DNA of 8,559 nt from Burkholderiales bacterium (GTDB lineage: Bacteria; Pseudomonadota; Gammaproteobacteria; Burkholderiales; JAEUMW01). The DNA lies in contig JAEUMX010000108.1 in the NCBI GenBank assembly GCA_016791285.1, forward strand, positions 1 through 8,559, given 5' to 3'. This document shows positions 6,631-8,559 of the stretch, one piece after another. The number at the start of each line of letters is the position of its first letter. The stretch's first letter is position 1. A program made the position numbers and the translations under genes. The notes under the pieces were generated by a model. It was given only the letters and a program-made list of their open reading frames with translations, did not search any database and had not been told where the DNA came from.

Positions 6631-8487
6631 CTAGAACCTGAACCCGATGGTGAAGTCCAGGCGGACCTCGTTCGTTGCTTCGCCGTAGGCGACGTCCGCG
6701 GAGAGCGATCCCACGGGGCTGCGCCAGCGCACGCCGAGACCGTAGCCGCGCACGAGGGTGATCGTCCCGAAGTCATCCCACGCATTGCCGGTGTCGACGA
6801 AGACCGCCGCACCCCAGTTGTCCAGGACCCAGCGGATGTACTCCGCGCTCGCCACGAACAGGTACCGCCCGCCGACCACGGCGTCACCCTTCTTCACTCC
6901 GAGCGACTGGTAAGCGTAGCCGCGCACGGTCTGCGAACCGCCGGTGCGGAAGACGAAGTCGGTTGGAATGCCATCCGTATTGGGGGCGAAGGTGACGCCG
7001 ATCTCGCTGCGCAGGATGAGACTGTCCCGGGCGGAGAGCGGATGGAAGTAGACACCCCTGCCATACACGCGCAGGAAATTCTGGTCCGAGAGAATGGCCT
7101 TGGTCGCGCCATTCACCTGGAGCGCAGCGAAGTAGCCGCTGGCGGGATTGATCAGATTGTCCACCTGACGCAGGATCACCTCCCGGTTCAGGCTCAGCGC
7201 CCGGTTCTGGACGGTGGGGAAGGGGCTCACGTCCACCTCCTGCCACTGGTACTGAAGTCCCGTGAGACTCTCGCGCCACTCCTCGAAGTGCTGACGCTTG
7301 GCGGCGAAGGAATAGGTGCTGGTGACCTGATTCTGGATGTCCGTCGACTGGATGGTCGCGTCGACGCCGTTGCGAAAGCCGCCCTGCTCCGTCGGAAAGT
7401 AAAGATTGGCGAACAGCGACTGCTGCTTGAGATCGGCGATGGTGCGGACGTTGAACCGCCACGCGCGGTCGAACAGATTGACGTGCTGGTAGTCGAGCTG
7501 CGCGCGCGGCCCGTAATCGGTGCTGTAGCCGAGACCGATCGCCACGCGCTGGACCTTGCGCTCGATCACGTCGACCAGGATCGGCGTGTCGCGCGGGTGC
7601 GCGGGGTCGGCGTCGATGCGCACGGATACGCTCGAGAAGTATCCGCTGTTCTGCAGGCGTTGCTGGAACCTGAGCAACTGGTCCTGGGAGTAAGGCGATC
7701 CGGGACTGATGTTGTTCATGCCCTCGACGATCGCGGTCTGGTAGCGCGTCAGCCCGGTGACCTGGGGCTCGCCGACGGTGAATGCCGGGCCGCTGTCGAT
7801 CTGCGCGAAGAGATCGACGTCACCCGTCTCGGGGTTCACGGTCGCACGGCTGTCGACGAGCTTGGCCGTCGGGTAGAGAAAGACGGTGAGATCCTGCAGC
7901 GTCTCCCGTTTCGCCGCCTCCCAATCGGCGCTGCGAAACGGCATGCCGGGTTCGAGCTTCCACTCGGCCCGGAGCCGCGCGAGGCGGTCGATGTTGTGCG
8001 GGCTCGGCACTTCGACATCGCCCACGAACTCGAGGTCCACGTGGCGCACGACGGCGCGCTGGCCGGGATCGACCTCGAAGCGAAGCTGCCAGGGACTCGC
8101 ACCGTCGTCGAGCGTGGCATCGATGCGCGGGGAGAAATAACCCTCGGTGGCAACGAGCTGCCGGATCTGATCCGGCGCACGCGTGTAGAGGCGGCGCACT
8201 TCCGCTGCCATCAGCCCCTTTTCCGCAGAGCGGCGGACGACATCCAGATGCGTTTCGAGCAGGTCACGCAGCGCGGCCGGTGCCTCGATCTGGACGCGGA
8301 AGGCGATCTCGTCCGCGCAGGCCGCGGCACTCGCGAGCAGCGACAGGATCACGGCGATCCATGTCAGGGCACGGCGCAGCGCCGGGCCGCGAGCAAACGG
8401 CCGCGCAGGGTCGGGTGAAGGAAAGACGCAGTGAAGCAACGCAGTCGGGAATGGCGCGGATGTGAAACGGAAAGCGAACGCCTGCAA
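6631..8487 (-). CDS. tamA: TamA, Omp85-family outer-membrane barrel with POTRA domains
   Basis: The frame gives 618 residues from TTG 8487. A signal peptide core (LRRALTWIAVILSLLASAAACA) ends near residue 58. The periplasmic part has three POTRA domains, roughly 59-144, 145-232 and 233-310. The second and third include LDLEF-like strands and the FQQRLQNSGYFSSVSV helix-strand element. The 16-strand barrel runs from about 311 to 618. It contains the L6-loop signature RTGGSQTVRGY (Val521-Tyr524), then VFVDTGNAWDD, and ends LDFTIGFRF with the terminal Phe expected of barrel proteins recognised by BAM. TamA partners TamB, whose gene follows after six bases. The start is uncertain: in-frame options are TTG 8487, TTG 8439 and a non-standard CTG 8379 that would give a textbook signal peptide. 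None has a clear Shine-Dalgarno, and the only nearby ATG (8501) is out of frame. I give the outermost start. Family and function are secure; the N-terminus is not. Confidence 0.93.
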   Translation of the reverse strand: MQAFAFRFTSAPFPTALLHCVFPSPDPARPFARGPALRRALTWIAVILSLLASAAACADEIAFRVQIEAPAALRDLLETHLDVVRRSAEKGLMAAEVRRLYTRAPDQIRQLVATEGYFSPRIDATLDDGASPWQLRFEVDPGQRAVVRHVDLEFVGDVEVPSPHNIDRLARLRAEWKLEPGMPFRSADWEAAKRETLQDLTVFLYPTAKLVDSRATVNPETGDVDLFAQIDSGPAFTVGEPQVTGLTRYQTAIVEGMNNISPGSPYSQDQLLRFQQRLQNSGYFSSVSVRIDADPAHPRDTPILVDVIERKVQRVAIGLGYSTDYGPRAQLDYQHVNLFDRAWRFNVRTIADLKQQSLFANLYFPTEQGGFRNGVDATIQSTDIQNQVTSTYSFAAKRQHFEEWRESLTGLQYQWQEVDVSPFPTVQNRALSLNREVILRQVDNLINPASGYFAALQVNGATKAILSDQNFLRVYGRGVYFHPLSARDSLILRSEIGVTFAPNTDGIPTDFVFRTGGSQTVRGYAYQSLGVKKGDAVVGGRYLFVASAEYIRWVLDNWGAAVFVDTGNAWDDFGTITLVRGYGLGVRWRSPVGSLSADVAYGEATNEVRLDFTIGFRF

Positions 8488-8533
8488 CGATCGCAGCGCA
8501 TTTCTGCTACGGAGCGGGTCACCGCGAGCAGCG

Positions 8534-8539
8534 ATTATA
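8534..8539 (-). promoter_or_regulatory. Probable -10 box (TATAAT) of the tamAB promoter
   Basis: The minus strand carries a perfect TATAAT, 46 bases upstream of TTG 8487, in otherwise GC-rich sequence. Transcription would begin near 8527. The -35 position falls at or beyond the window edge; the visible bases do not show TTGACA, so only half the promoter can be judged. Its place just ahead of the operon supports the call. Confidence 0.5.
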
Positions 8540-8559
8540 TGTCGCCGGCCGGAAATCGA

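Noticed and set aside
7042..8418. Plus-strand open frame of 458 codons opposite tamA
   Set aside because: It shows no domain or hydrophobic pattern and mirrors the antisense strand of a well-supported Omp85 gene.
8364..8501. Independent small gene from ATG 8501 (45 codons)
   Set aside because: It has no Shine-Dalgarno, is Arg/Ser/Cys-rich and overlaps the tamA signal peptide; it is more useful as a clue to the tamA start problem than as a gene.

Overview
This 8.6 kb window is chromosomal DNA from a GC-rich Gram-negative proteobacterium. A betaproteobacterium is the best guess, because the TamA/TamB pair and the UPF0149/SEC-C protein read like betaproteobacterial versions. That placement comes from recall of the families, not from a search. 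I see no rRNA, tRNA, CRISPR array, phage gene or recognisable transposase.

Layout, left to right. (1) Positions 1-393, minus strand: the 5' part of a conserved hypothetical gene with an N-terminal membrane anchor; it runs off the left edge. (2) Positions 541-1278, plus strand: a YecA-like UPF0149 protein with a C-terminal SEC-C zinc motif, probably started at TTG behind a good Shine-Dalgarno. It is divergent from gene 1 across about 150 bp. (3) Positions 1279-1648: about 370 bp with no convincing gene. It holds a GC-rich inverted repeat, a strikingly AT-richer block and possible coding debris. (4) Positions 1649-2728, plus strand: a probably exported alpha/beta hydrolase of the homoserine O-acetyltransferase-like group, with a perfect Shine-Dalgarno. 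(5) Positions 2729-2886: a short convergent spacer without an obvious terminator. (6) Positions 2887-8487, minus strand: the two-gene tamA-tamB operon, which fills two thirds of the window. A TATAAT box lies upstream of tamA at the right edge.

How the genes work together: only tamA and tamB are clearly functionally linked. TamA is an Omp85-family outer-membrane barrel with POTRA domains. TamB is a large inner-membrane-anchored, periplasm-spanning AsmA-like protein. Together they form the translocation and assembly module, involved in outer-membrane protein insertion and now also in phospholipid transport to the outer membrane. The other three genes look like independent units. Nothing here amounts to a clearly new system. 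The points most worth a second look are the unusual tamA start region, the gene-free 1279-1648 stretch, the uncharacterised exported hydrolase and the conserved unknown at the left edge.
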